A program made the position numbers and the translations under genes. A DNA stretch of 64,000 nucleotides from Thalassobacillus pellis (GTDB lineage Bacteria > Bacillota > Bacilli > Bacillales > Halobacillaceae). Below are positions 25,982 to 34,663 of this stretch, in pieces; the stretch's first letter is position 1, and each line of letters opens with the position of its first letter. The notes below the pieces were generated by a model. The model was not told the DNA's origin and ran no database searches. It worked only from the letters and a program-made list of their open reading frames with translations. Location: contig NZ_JAFBDO010000001.1 of NCBI RefSeq assembly GCF_016908295.1, positions 310,001 through 374,000 of the forward strand, in the 5' to 3' direction.

Positions 25982-26002
25982 ATCTCCCACCCCTATGAAA
26001 AA

Positions 26003-26027
26003 ATCGGATGGCAAAATACCATCCGAT
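26003..26027 (-). terminator. Terminator between GH2 and GH1 genes
   Basis: ATCGGATGG and CCATCCGAT form a nine-base perfect stem; on the minus strand it ends in TTTTTTC. It separates GH2 from GH1 and means GH1 depends on read-through or its own promoter. Confidence 0.82.
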
Positions 26028-26033
26028 ATTTGA

Positions 26034-27788
26034 TTATTTTTGATCGTTTACTGCTTTGATTTTGTTTAATTCGCATTTCGGTTTCCGGTCATACGTCAAC
26101 AGTCCATTGATTTCCTGTTCAACATCTGTCAGCTGGGTATAGCAGTAGCCTTGCAAGACCGGAGATTGCTGCAGTGCCGTCGTCTGTTTGCGATACTCTT
26201 CCACAAGATCTTCACTTGAAGTGACAGAGGAATAACCCCAGCCTTTTTCTCCGATTTCATAGGCGATTCCGCCATACTCAGTAACAAGGATAGGCTCGCC
26301 TTGATATCGGAAACCTTCCGCATAGACAGGACGATCAGCCGGCGTTGTGACAGTTGCTGACTCGATATCTTTGAAATAATCCGTCATGATGTCTGCAGAA
26401 CGATAATTATGGACTCCGCAAATGTCTGAAATCGTATGTTCCCATCCTTCATTAGACAGGACCGGACGTGTTGTATCCAATGACTTAGTCAGATAATACA
26501 TACCGAGAGAATGGTGCTGCTGCTGCTTTTCATGAGCAACACGAGAGATACCCCAGCTTTCGTTCAAAGGTACCCAGGCAACAATACATGGATGACTGTA
26601 ATCGCGCTTCACGGCTTCTCCCCATTCAGAAGATATGCGGCGAACAGCATCTTCACTATACTCTGCGGCATTGGCCATTTCCCCCCAGACAAGGAAGCCT
26701 AATTTATCCGCCCAATACAAATAACGGGGGTCTTCCACCTTCTGGTGTTTACGCGCGCCGTTAAAGCCCATTTTCTTAGCGAGTACGATATCTTCTTTCA
26801 AGTCATCATCCGTCGGCGCAGTCAAAAGTGCTTCCGGGAAATAGCCCTGATCAAGCACAAGCTTCTGATAATAAGGTTTATTGTTCAAACGAAATTCCCC
26901 ATCATCGATGGAAACCTTGCGCATCCCAAAATAACTGTCGACTTTGTCTGTTGTTTTACCGTCTTTGACAAGCTTTAATTCCACATCAAACAGGTTCGGT
27001 GATTCTGGCGTCCAATACCAGCCGGAATGGTGGATATTACTTCGGTCAGTGAAACGATTGCGAAGGTTGTAACTGCGCTTCAAGTATTTTTCAAAAACCT
27101 TGGAGCGCTCGGAAATGATGGTATTGCCATCAAATTTTATCGTCACTTCAAGCTCCACATCTTCACCGTTATGCTCTGAAAAATCTGCCTCCAGCTCGAT
27201 GTCCCCGCGGTCGATATGTGGTGTCCAACGAATATAATCCAGTCGTGTTTGATCTACAGGCTCCATCCATACTGTCTGCCAGATTCCTGTCGTGCGTGTG
27301 TAGAATATCGACTCAGGCTTTTCATGCCAGTACTGCTTTCCCCTTGGGATCGTTTCATCAGTGGAAGGATCCTCGACACGAACAACAAGATCGTTGCCCC
27401 CTGATTGAAGCGCATGGGTGATATTAGCATGAAATGGCGTGTTACCGCCTTCATGGAAAGTGACCAATTCTCCATTCACATACACCCAGGCCCGATAATC
27501 AACAGCACCAAAATGGAGCAGCAGTTCTTTTCCTTCCCATGCTTCTGGAAAATCGAATTCACGGTGGTACCATACAACATCATGGAAGCTCGGATCGTTG
27601 ATGCCGCTTTTTTCTGTCTGATAGGCAAACGGTACGACAATTTTCTTTTCTTTAGGAAAAGCATGATACCATTTCTCTTGTAAACCCTTGTTTCCATCAT
27701 CGAATGAAAAATTCCATTCCCCGTTCAAGTTGACCCAATCCTCACGCACAAATTGCGGGCGTGGGTATTCGTTTCGAATGTTACTCAT
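26034..27788 (-). CDS. Glycoside hydrolase family 2 enzyme
   Basis: A 584-residue intracellular enzyme. A sugar-binding jelly-roll domain (about residues 1-180), an immunoglobulin-like domain (about 185-285) and a TIM barrel follow. The acid/base Glu is in WVPLNESWG and the nucleophile Glu in LVTEYGG. It is short compared with LacZ (about 1000) and near the size of beta-glucuronidase-like enzymes. Substrate cannot be read; beta-galactosidase or alpha-arabinosidase activity would fit. It is 21 bases downstream of the ABC permease genes and follows AGGAGGAG. Confidence 0.87.
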   Translation of the reverse strand: MSNIRNEYPRPQFVREDWVNLNGEWNFSFDDGNKGLQEKWYHAFPKEKKIVVPFAYQTEKSGINDPSFHDVVWYHREFDFPEAWEGKELLLHFGAVDYRAWVYVNGELVTFHEGGNTPFHANITHALQSGGNDLVVRVEDPSTDETIPRGKQYWHEKPESIFYTRTTGIWQTVWMEPVDQTRLDYIRWTPHIDRGDIELEADFSEHNGEDVELEVTIKFDGNTIISERSKVFEKYLKRSYNLRNRFTDRSNIHHSGWYWTPESPNLFDVELKLVKDGKTTDKVDSYFGMRKVSIDDGEFRLNNKPYYQKLVLDQGYFPEALLTAPTDDDLKEDIVLAKKMGFNGARKHQKVEDPRYLYWADKLGFLVWGEMANAAEYSEDAVRRISSEWGEAVKRDYSHPCIVAWVPLNESWGISRVAHEKQQQHHSLGMYYLTKSLDTTRPVLSNEGWEHTISDICGVHNYRSADIMTDYFKDIESATVTTPADRPVYAEGFRYQGEPILVTEYGGIAYEIGEKGWGYSSVTSSEDLVEEYRKQTTALQQSPVLQGYCYTQLTDVEQEINGLLTYDRKPKCELNKIKAVNDQK

Positions 27789-27809
27789 TGTTCTCCTCCT
27801 ATACAGTGA

Positions 27810-28643
27810 CTACTTGATACCTGTCTGTGTAATTCCTTTGATCAGCTGCTTTTGGCCAATCAGGAAAATAATGATAATTGGAACAGTTGCTATAGATGTC
27901 AACGCCATCAGCTTTCCATATGAAGATACGAAGCTCCCCTGCTGCATGATTGCGATACCTGTAGTTATCGTCCGCATTTCTGGTGAGCTCGTTGCCACTA
28001 ATGGCCAAAGGAAGTCGTTGTAAATGGTCATAAAAGAGAAGATACCAAGTGTCCACATGATCGGCCTTGCTGATGGTACCACTACTTTCATGAAAATCTG
28101 CCACTTATTGGCGCCATCCAAGTGAGCTGCTTCCTCCAATTCTTTCGGGAAACCTTTGAAGAATTGATACAGTAGGAAAACACCGAATGCATTAGCCGTA
28201 TATGGGAAGATCAAAACGGCATAAGTGTCCAAAAGCCCAGCATTACTAAACTGCATATACAATGGAAGGAATGTAATAACCCATGGAATCATCAATGTAC
28301 TGATGAACAATGGCAATAGAATTTTCTTAAAAGGAACATCCAGTCTTGCAAGTGCGTATGCCGCCATGGCATCGATGAAAACAATTAACAGAGAGCCGGT
28401 GATACCAGCAAATAAGGAGTTGAACATCCACCTTAGTACCGGAACATTCAGTCCTTGACCAAGCAGCGTGTACGCATAATTTTCAAAAGTGAATTCCTTA
28501 GGCAGCCAGTTCAGCCCGCCGGCAATTGCTTCAAAATCAGATTTGAAGGATGTAGAAAACATCCAGAATAATGGTGCAATGAATAGGACAGCAATGACGG
28601 ATGCCAGTAAAATCAATAAAAGTGTTTTAGTTCTTCTGCGCAT
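27810..28643 (-). CDS. Carbohydrate ABC transporter permease (MalG type)
   Basis: A 277-residue inner-membrane protein with six predicted spans. The EAA loop that contacts the ATPase reads ELEEAAHLDGANKWQIFMKV. It overlaps the preceding permease gene by one base and forms the importer channel with it. No ATPase gene is present, so a shared MsmX-type ATPase elsewhere in the genome is presumably used. Confidence 0.92.
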   Translation of the reverse strand: MRRRTKTLLLILLASVIAVLFIAPLFWMFSTSFKSDFEAIAGGLNWLPKEFTFENYAYTLLGQGLNVPVLRWMFNSLFAGITGSLLIVFIDAMAAYALARLDVPFKKILLPLFISTLMIPWVITFLPLYMQFSNAGLLDTYAVLIFPYTANAFGVFLLYQFFKGFPKELEEAAHLDGANKWQIFMKVVVPSARPIMWTLGIFSFMTIYNDFLWPLVATSSPEMRTITTGIAIMQQGSFVSSYGKLMALTSIATVPIIIIFLIGQKQLIKGITQTGIK

Positions 28644-29542
28644 TACTGTTCACCACCCTTTTTCGCAGGATTAGAAATCTTGAATTGAATGATGGATACA
28701 ATGATCATTATTAATGCCATGATAATCGCCATCGCGGAAGCTGATCCAAGCTGCCGCTGTTCGAATGCCTGTTCTACTATACCCATTAATAGCACCTCAG
28801 TGGAGTCACCTGGTCCTCCTCCTGTCATTAAATACGGCTGACCGTAAATGTTGAAGGAAGCAATCGTGGAAGTGATGATGACAAAAAGCATGATCGGACG
28901 GATCGAAGGAAGCGTGATATGGATGAATTTCTGCCATGCGCTTGCTCCATCAATCGAGCTTGCTTCATAGAGATCCTCTGGGACTTCGTTCAAGGCATTG
29001 ATGAAAATAATCATATTAAAACCGATCGTCCACCACAACGTAGCAGCCACGATGGAGATCCATGCATACGGCATCGTAGTGAGCCATGGTATCGGATCGA
29101 ATCCCATCTTGGTCAGGTAGTTGTTGATCAAACCGGAGTTCGTATCAAGCAGCCATAGCCAAATGATTGCGATAACCGATACGGAAATAGAATATGGTAT
29201 GAAGTAGACGGTACGGAAAAAACCTCTTAATTTGGCAGGCATGCTGTTAACCAGCAAGGCCAGTCCTAATCCGATAATTACTAATAATGGAACAGAATAA
29301 ATGACGAATTGGAATGTATTCCATAGTCCTTCAAAAAACAATGAGCTTAAGTATGAATCAGGATTGAAAATTGCGATATAATTATCCAGCCCGACAAAAG
29401 GGCGGTCATTGGATAGCAGACCATAGTCATGGAAGCTGATATACAATCCGTAAAGAAGCGGTATGACCAAAAAAGCCATGAACATGATGAAATAAGGCAG
29501 GACAAATAACGCAGATGTAAAAGAAGACTTTCTTTTGTTCAT
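28643..29542 (-). CDS. Carbohydrate ABC transporter permease (MalF type)
   Basis: A 299-residue protein with six predicted spans and the EAA loop DLYEASSIDGASAWQKFIHI. It pairs with the MalG-type permease downstream (one-base overlap) and the solute-binding protein upstream (91-base gap with a strong stem-loop). The three form a CUT1-family oligosaccharide importer. Confidence 0.92.
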   Translation of the reverse strand: MNKRKSSFTSALFVLPYFIMFMAFLVIPLLYGLYISFHDYGLLSNDRPFVGLDNYIAIFNPDSYLSSLFFEGLWNTFQFVIYSVPLLVIIGLGLALLVNSMPAKLRGFFRTVYFIPYSISVSVIAIIWLWLLDTNSGLINNYLTKMGFDPIPWLTTMPYAWISIVAATLWWTIGFNMIIFINALNEVPEDLYEASSIDGASAWQKFIHITLPSIRPIMLFVIITSTIASFNIYGQPYLMTGGGPGDSTEVLLMGIVEQAFEQRQLGSASAMAIIMALIMIIVSIIQFKISNPAKKGGEQ

Positions 29543-29601
29543 GATTTACTACCTTCCTTCTGATACAAAGAATTCGTTCTTAAAAACAGGGGTGATAATA
29601 G

Positions 29602-29629
29602 ACAAGGGCAGGTGAGGACCTGCCCTTGT
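29602..29629. other. Stable stem-loop between solute-binding protein and permease genes
   Basis: ACAAGGGCAGGT and ACCTGCCCTTGT form a perfect 12-bp stem with a four-base loop. On the minus strand it lacks a clear T-run, so it probably acts as an mRNA-stabilising or partial-termination element that keeps binding-protein levels above permease levels. Confidence 0.75.
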
Positions 29630-29633
29630 TTAG

Positions 29634-30887
29634 TTATTTCAAATACTGTTGCGCTTGTTTTTGTGCTTCTTCCAGCGCTTCTTTTGCTTCTTTTTGGCCA
29701 AGAAGCACTTCATTCACTGCATTGTAAAGCGGATCAGAAATTTGACCCCAGTTTTCCACTTTAGGAGAGAACACAGCATTGTCAAACTGCTTCGCCACTT
29801 CTGGCTGTTGTTTCAACTTCTGGAACTCTTCACTTTCATAAGTCGCTTTGGCAGCAGGCGCTTGTCCAGATTCAGCCCAAGCCATTCCATTTTCACTTAC
29901 GTAGTTCAGGAAGTTAGTGATCCCATCAACTTTCTTATCATCAACTGCTTTAGGAATAACAAAGTTGTGAGAGTTGGCGAATACTGCCTGTTGTTCGGTA
30001 CCAAGCTGTGGTACAGGTGCTACACCATAATTGATGCCTGAATCTTCCCATTGGTTCATCATCCAAGGACCATTTAAGTGCATCGCATTTTTACCTTGCA
30101 AGAATAGTGTAACTTCACCATCCTGTTGGACATTGGCAGGAGACACTTCATATTTCTCTATCAAGTCACGTTCAAACTGCAATGCCTCTACAACAGGTTC
30201 TGAAGTATATTGCAGTTCACCATTCTCCAGCAATCTTCCTCCATTTTGGTTGACGATTGTTGGGAAGATGAATTGCTGCGGCCATAGTGTCGGCACGACA
30301 AAGCCCCACTGCTGCTCATCTTTATTCGTAAGTTTTTGAGCATACTCCAGGAATTCTTCTCTGTTTTTAGGCGGTTTGTTCGGATCAAGGCCAGCTTTTT
30401 CAAACAAGTCCTTGTTCCAGTAGAACATAAGCGGATGGATATCTAATGGCACCCCGTATAATGTTCCATCCACTGTGGCATTCTCCCACCCTTTTGGATG
30501 ATAGGCATCTTTTTGAATCTTATCGCCTACAATATCATCCAAGCTTTTAAGTACGTCTTTATTGGCATAAGTTAGTATCTGATCCCCATGCATGATGAGG
30601 AAATCAGGCATGTTCTTTTCTCCATTAACAGCCAGGTCTACCGTTTTATAGTATTCAGACTGTGGAACGATTTGCAGTGTTACTTCGTATTTGTCTTGAG
30701 ATTTGTTATACTCTTCAACTATTTCCTTCATTTTTGGCCCATCAGGACCTGAGAAAGGCGCCCAGAAGGTCAATTCATTTGCATTGCCTGATCCTCCTCC
30801 AGAATCTTCACCGTTAGAACAAGCAGCCAGTGCAAATACCAGCAAACCAGCAAATAGTACAGACAACCATTTCTTGCCTTTTAACAT
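29634..30887 (-). CDS. Sugar ABC transporter solute-binding lipoprotein 1
   Basis: A 417-residue lipoprotein. The signal peptide ends in the lipobox LAAC-SNG near residue 23, followed by the MalE-like fold beginning LTFWAPFSGPDGPKMKEIV. It captures oligosaccharides for the permeases downstream. A cre-like site (30915-30930) and a perfect XylR-type operator (30956-30980) lie upstream. It is clearly paralogous to the protein at 34663-35913 (about 60% of aligned residues identical by eye in the first 80). Confidence 0.92.
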   Translation of the reverse strand: MLKGKKWLSVLFAGLLVFALAACSNGEDSGGGSGNANELTFWAPFSGPDGPKMKEIVEEYNKSQDKYEVTLQIVPQSEYYKTVDLAVNGEKNMPDFLIMHGDQILTYANKDVLKSLDDIVGDKIQKDAYHPKGWENATVDGTLYGVPLDIHPLMFYWNKDLFEKAGLDPNKPPKNREEFLEYAQKLTNKDEQQWGFVVPTLWPQQFIFPTIVNQNGGRLLENGELQYTSEPVVEALQFERDLIEKYEVSPANVQQDGEVTLFLQGKNAMHLNGPWMMNQWEDSGINYGVAPVPQLGTEQQAVFANSHNFVIPKAVDDKKVDGITNFLNYVSENGMAWAESGQAPAAKATYESEEFQKLKQQPEVAKQFDNAVFSPKVENWGQISDPLYNAVNEVLLGQKEAKEALEEAQKQAQQYLK

Positions 30888-30914
30888 TACATTGCCCCCT
30901 ATTAAAATAGTATT

Positions 30915-30930
30915 CAGAAACCGCTTTCAC
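30915..30930. promoter_or_regulatory. Catabolite-responsive element (cre)
   Basis: On the minus strand TGAAAGCGGTTTCT matches the CcpA cre consensus (WTGAAARCGYTTTCW) closely. It lies about 30 bases upstream of the binding-protein gene start. Confidence 0.72.
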
Positions 30931-30955
30931 ATAGATTAAAAAAATAACAGCGATT

Positions 30956-30980
30956 TTAGTTAATTAAATAAATTAACTAA
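30956..30980. promoter_or_regulatory. ROK/XylR-type operator (perfect palindrome)
   Basis: TTAGTTAATT, five bases (AAATA), AATTAACTAA: perfect ten-base arms. Layout equals the Bacillus xyl operator. It lies about 70 bases upstream of the solute-binding protein start. Confidence 0.78.
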
Positions 30981-31026
30981 CTTCCTATTTCCCAGATTAC
31001 TATTAAACGAGTTTTCTGTCAACAGC

Positions 31027-32106
31027 TTATCTAGTTAAAATGTCTGGTCGCTCAATCTTTTTGTTACCCATATCGATTTCCTGATAAACCCAATTATCAG
31101 TATGGGTTAAAAATTCTATGCCATCTTCTTTTACCAGTATCGTATCTTCCGATTTCACCCCTGGCAGAGATGGATTCCATGCATAAGCTTGATTTGCTTT
31201 AATGACGTAGGGTGTTTCTGGGTCTGCAAGAAATTCACGGGAAGCATATCCAGTCAACCCGCCTTGATGCAACAGTTTCCAATCTTCAGGAAAACCCTCT
31301 TTCTCATATTGAGCGATCCCTGCTTTAACGACGTCGCCTGCTGTATTTCCAGGTACTGTAGCAAAGTTCATTGCAGCATCAATCCGTGCAACAGCAGCTT
31401 TATTTGCAATTGTTTCTTCAGGGAGCTCACCAAAATGCACAAAGCGCGTAACGTTCGCCACCAGACCACCTCGTTCTGCGCAAAGGACTATCATCGCTTT
31501 TTTATCCAATACTTTTCCTGTAGGAATTGGATGGCGATAACGATGAATACGATCATCAGTCGCAACAAGGATAACCTGCGGCTTGATACCTTGTGGAAGA
31601 ACTTTTGCAGCAAGCTCAGCTTCAATTTCGTACTCTGTCTGACCTGGTTTAACCGTACGGCATAATTCTTCTACTGCACTGGCTGCGGACTGGCATAAGT
31701 CACGATAACTGGTTATTTCCTGTTCACTCAGGACAGAGCGGATGAGGCCTAGATCTTCTTCCACAACCTCCCAGTCTTTATATGGGGTGTCTGTCGTCAT
31801 AACCATTCCGCTGGAAACTTCATCAATAAGGACGTCTGTGTTTTTGAACCAGTCAAGAGCAGAAACTATCACATCGAACGGAATTTGAGAGCATTCTTCC
31901 TCTATTAATCTTCTTTTCTCCATTTCCGAAGTGATCAAGTAGGCATCCTTACGGGTGATGATCAAATCTGCAACCCCTTGTTCTGTTGCCTGGACAATAT
32001 GATTATACCTGCCTTCTGTCACCCATGAGAAGTTGTTCCTCTTCCTTATCAGGATGCCATCAGCACCCTTTTCCTCCAAATAATTTCTCACTTTTTCAAT
32101 ATTCAT
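31027..32106 (-). CDS. M24-family (creatinase/prolidase-fold) protein with degenerate metal site
   Basis: A 359-residue protein with an N-terminal creatinase-type domain (1-125) and a C-terminal pita-bread domain. Compared with prolidase, the first metal Asp is Cys209 (VLCAERGG), the second is Asn218 (VANVTR) and the first metal Glu is Asn311 (WNPSLPG); only His280 and Glu320 remain. It is therefore unlikely to be a normal two-metal aminopeptidase and could be a metal-free enzyme like creatinase or act on another substrate. It follows the GH43 gene by 21 bases in a sugar locus. Its reaction is unknown. Confidence 0.8.
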   Translation of the reverse strand: MNIEKVRNYLEEKGADGILIRKRNNFSWVTEGRYNHIVQATEQGVADLIITRKDAYLITSEMEKRRLIEEECSQIPFDVIVSALDWFKNTDVLIDEVSSGMVMTTDTPYKDWEVVEEDLGLIRSVLSEQEITSYRDLCQSAASAVEELCRTVKPGQTEYEIEAELAAKVLPQGIKPQVILVATDDRIHRYRHPIPTGKVLDKKAMIVLCAERGGLVANVTRFVHFGELPEETIANKAAVARIDAAMNFATVPGNTAGDVVKAGIAQYEKEGFPEDWKLLHQGGLTGYASREFLADPETPYVIKANQAYAWNPSLPGVKSEDTILVKEDGIEFLTHTDNWVYQEIDMGNKKIERPDILTR

Positions 32107-32127
32107 AGATATCCTCCTGAGCTTCTG

Positions 32128-33150
32128 TTAATTTATCGCTGGTGCTTCCTGCATATCTACTCCCGGGACGCTGCCTTCCACCACAGGCCATCCATTCTCC
32201 CAAATGATTGGGTCAATCATCAGTGGTCTTCTGCTCGCACCAGTCCAAAGCAGCGGGTCTTCTTTTTCAATTGCGTGGTAAACAATCCAGTGCTGTCCTT
32301 CGTCATCCTTTATGATGGCATTGTGACCCGGCCCGGCGTATGTATCATTGCATTCGAGAACCAACGTGCCCCCATTTTCCAGCAATTTATTGCCTTGCTT
32401 GTCAACGTAGGGGCCTTTAAAAGATTCAGAACGTCCCACAGCTACGTTGTACGTGCTGCTTTCCCCTTCACAGCAGGAACCCCGCGAACCAAAGAAATAG
32501 TAGTAACCTTCATGTCTTATGATATAAGGAGCTTCATAATCAGTTCCGGCAAGCTGAAATGGTTCGCCATTTACCGCTTTTCCATCACCCGTTAATTCGA
32601 CTCCATAGATGCCGTGGAAGCTTCCCCATACTAGATATGGCTTTTTTTCATGAACATAAAAGAAAGGATCTATCGAATTCTTGACACCGATACCTTCACT
32701 ATCAAAAATCATTCCTTCGTCCTTGAAAGGGCCTTCCGGCTTGTCAGAAGTGGCTAACCCGATACCAGGATTCCCGTCCCCCCAAATCGACAGAGAATAG
32801 TAAAGATAATACTTGTTTTTATAGTAAGCAATTTCCGGAGCCCAAAGTGATCCTGTCCCTTTCCAGGAAGGTTTTGTTTCAAATGCCTCCCCGACATATA
32901 CCCAGTCCACTAGATTTTCTGATCGGACAATCGGCACAAGCTTCGTATCGGGATCCTCTCCCCAGGCATCCTCTGTACCATAAGCATAGTAATAGCCATC
33001 ATCAGCTCTAATGATTGTTGGATCCGCGAGAACCGGCTCAAACACAGGGTTTTGATATTTTTCAACGGATAGATTTGTAAAAATCGCATAAGCCGCTCCA
33101 AGCACTGCTACTCCAATGCCTATCCACAACAGTAATAGTTTTCTCCCCAT
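32128..33150 (-). CDS. GH43 arabinanase-like enzyme with N-terminal membrane anchor
   Basis: A 340-residue protein with one N-terminal membrane segment (LLLLWIGIGVAVLGAAYAIF, about residues 5-24) and a GH43 propeller. Key residues are the Asp in LADPTII, the Asp in NSIDPFF and the Glu in DYEAPYI; GPGHNAI near the end is also typical. Closest in pattern to arabinan endo-1,5-alpha-arabinosidases. It is probably anchored or secreted at the surface. It starts the unit GH43-M24, divergent from the ROK regulator, with an operator between. Confidence 0.85.
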   Translation of the reverse strand: MGRKLLLLWIGIGVAVLGAAYAIFTNLSVEKYQNPVFEPVLADPTIIRADDGYYYAYGTEDAWGEDPDTKLVPIVRSENLVDWVYVGEAFETKPSWKGTGSLWAPEIAYYKNKYYLYYSLSIWGDGNPGIGLATSDKPEGPFKDEGMIFDSEGIGVKNSIDPFFYVHEKKPYLVWGSFHGIYGVELTGDGKAVNGEPFQLAGTDYEAPYIIRHEGYYYFFGSRGSCCEGESSTYNVAVGRSESFKGPYVDKQGNKLLENGGTLVLECNDTYAGPGHNAIIKDDEGQHWIVYHAIEKEDPLLWTGASRRPLMIDPIIWENGWPVVEGSVPGVDMQEAPAIN

Positions 33151-33185
33151 AGCATCCCCCTGAAAAAAAATAATAAAAAATCGAC

Positions 33186-33206
33186 TTACTTAATTAAATT
33201 AACTAT
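33186..33206. promoter_or_regulatory. ROK operator in the divergent GH43/regulator promoter
   Basis: TTACTTAATT (33186-33195) and AATTAACTAT (33197-33206) use the same half-sites as the sites at 24735 and 30956 but with one base between them instead of five. This suits autoregulation of the ROK gene and control of GH43-M24. Confidence 0.55.
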
Positions 33207-33287
33207 CTTTATGTTATTATAGGAAATAGGATATTTCAATTCTTTTCTAAAATATAGACTTCTCATATACATTGGAGGAATACGAGG

Positions 33288-34502
33288 ATGCAAGTAAAAG
33301 GAAGCTTCCAACTCATGAAGTCGCTGAATCGCTCTGTAATCTTGAATAAAATTAGGACTGACGGACCGATTTCACGAGCCGAACTCGCTAAGTCAACTAA
33401 ATTGACCCCGCCTACCGTCAGCAGTATCGTAAAAGAATTGCTGGAAACGGGCATGATAATGGAAAGCTCACAAGGTGCTTCCAAAGGCGGAAGAAAACCC
33501 ACGATGCTGGTCATCAATGCAAGCAACTTTTATATCATCGGACTTGACGTGGGACCCACGCTATTAAAATCAGTATTGACCGACCTTAATGGAACATTGG
33601 TTCACCAACACGAAATACCGATTCCTTTACCAACTTCCAATCAAGAGTTACTTGAGCTGATGAGGGATGCCGTTCAAAATCTGCTGGATACCGAGGAAAA
33701 AGAACAGGATAAGATAATCGGAATCGGCGTCGGTATGCATGGAGTAGTAGACGTCCAAGAAGGAGTGTCTTTATTCGCACCAAACCTCCAGCTTCGTGAT
33801 GTTCCTATCAAAAGTTACCTGGAAGAGGTTTTTCACATTCATGTCGTCGTGGAAAATGATGCCCGTGCCATGGCACTTGGTGAATTATGGTTCGGACATG
33901 GAAATGGGGCAAATAATATTGTAACGGTTAACCTTGGTCGAGGAATAGGTGCTGGTATCATTATTAATGGGGAACTTTTTCACGGGGAAAATTCGATTGC
34001 CGGAGAAATCGGCCATATGACTATTGATATTCGCGGACCCAAATGCAGCTGCGGAAATTACGGCTGCCTGCAGACCCTTGCATCGGGCCCGGCCATTTCT
34101 GAACGGGCAGCAAAAGAGATAGCGATCGGAAAACAAAGCTTGCTGCAAGAGATGGTCGATGATAACCTCGAGGAAATTGGGGGAAGGCTTATCCATGAAG
34201 CTGCCAAAAAAGGGGATCAGCTCAGCATCGACATATTAAGTGAAGCTGGCATGTTCCTGGGAATTGGGTTGACTAACCTTATCCATACCTTGAACCCAAC
34301 AAGAATCATTATTGGCGGAGGCGTTTCTCAGGCAGGAGAGTTTATACTCGACAGCATCAAAACGGCTATCCAGAAGCGTGGGTTGACTAATTCTGCCAAA
34401 AACACAGAAGTATTACTGTCTGAATTAGGTGCGCATGCTACGGCTCTTGGTGCCGTTTCCCTGATTCTTGTAGAGATGTTTTCTGTAGCGAAAACAGAAT
34501 AA
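33288..34502 (+). CDS. ROK-family transcriptional repressor (XylR type)
   Basis: A 404-residue regulator. The N-terminal winged helix-turn-helix includes GPISRAELAKSTKLTPPTVS and the C-terminal ROK domain has the zinc-binding CSCGNYGCLQT motif and sugar/ATP-fold loops (IGIGVGMHG, VENDARAMALGE). It resembles XylR-type repressors that release DNA on binding a sugar. It is divergent from GH43-M24. Operators at three promoters of the locus suggest it controls the whole galactan/arabinan cluster. GGAGG lies nine bases before the ATG. The inducer is unknown. Confidence 0.92.
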   Translation: MQVKGSFQLMKSLNRSVILNKIRTDGPISRAELAKSTKLTPPTVSSIVKELLETGMIMESSQGASKGGRKPTMLVINASNFYIIGLDVGPTLLKSVLTDLNGTLVHQHEIPIPLPTSNQELLELMRDAVQNLLDTEEKEQDKIIGIGVGMHGVVDVQEGVSLFAPNLQLRDVPIKSYLEEVFHIHVVVENDARAMALGELWFGHGNGANNIVTVNLGRGIGAGIIINGELFHGENSIAGEIGHMTIDIRGPKCSCGNYGCLQTLASGPAISERAAKEIAIGKQSLLQEMVDDNLEEIGGRLIHEAAKKGDQLSIDILSEAGMFLGIGLTNLIHTLNPTRIIIGGGVSQAGEFILDSIKTAIQKRGLTNSAKNTEVLLSELGAHATALGAVSLILVEMFSVAKTE

Positions 34503-34507
34503 ATCAA

Positions 34508-34618
34508 AAGCGCAAGCGCCTTGCTCACCCCCGACCAGCTTAAGACAAACCTCGTCGTGACGGTTTTTGTCACAGAGAGGATTGTCTTAAGACCTCAGCG
34601 CAAGGGCTATCCGCGCCT
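34508..34618. repeat. Long imperfect palindrome downstream of the ROK gene
   Basis: Nested inverted repeats: TTAAGACAA.CCTC pairs with GAGG.TTGTCTTAA and GTGAC pairs with GTCAC in the centre; GCGCAAGCGCC/GCGCAAGGGC motifs lie outside. It has the look of a dispersed palindromic repeat and has no coding potential. Confidence 0.65.
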
Positions 34619-34621
34619 ACT

Positions 34622-34663
34622 AAAAAAAGCAAGGACAGAATTTTTCTGCCCTTGCTTTCTTTT
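34622..34663. terminator. Bidirectional terminator (ROK gene / solute-binding protein 2)
   Basis: AAAGCAAGG.CAGAA and TTCTG.CCTTGCTTT form a 14-bp stem flanked by an A-run and a T-run between convergent genes. Confidence 0.85.
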
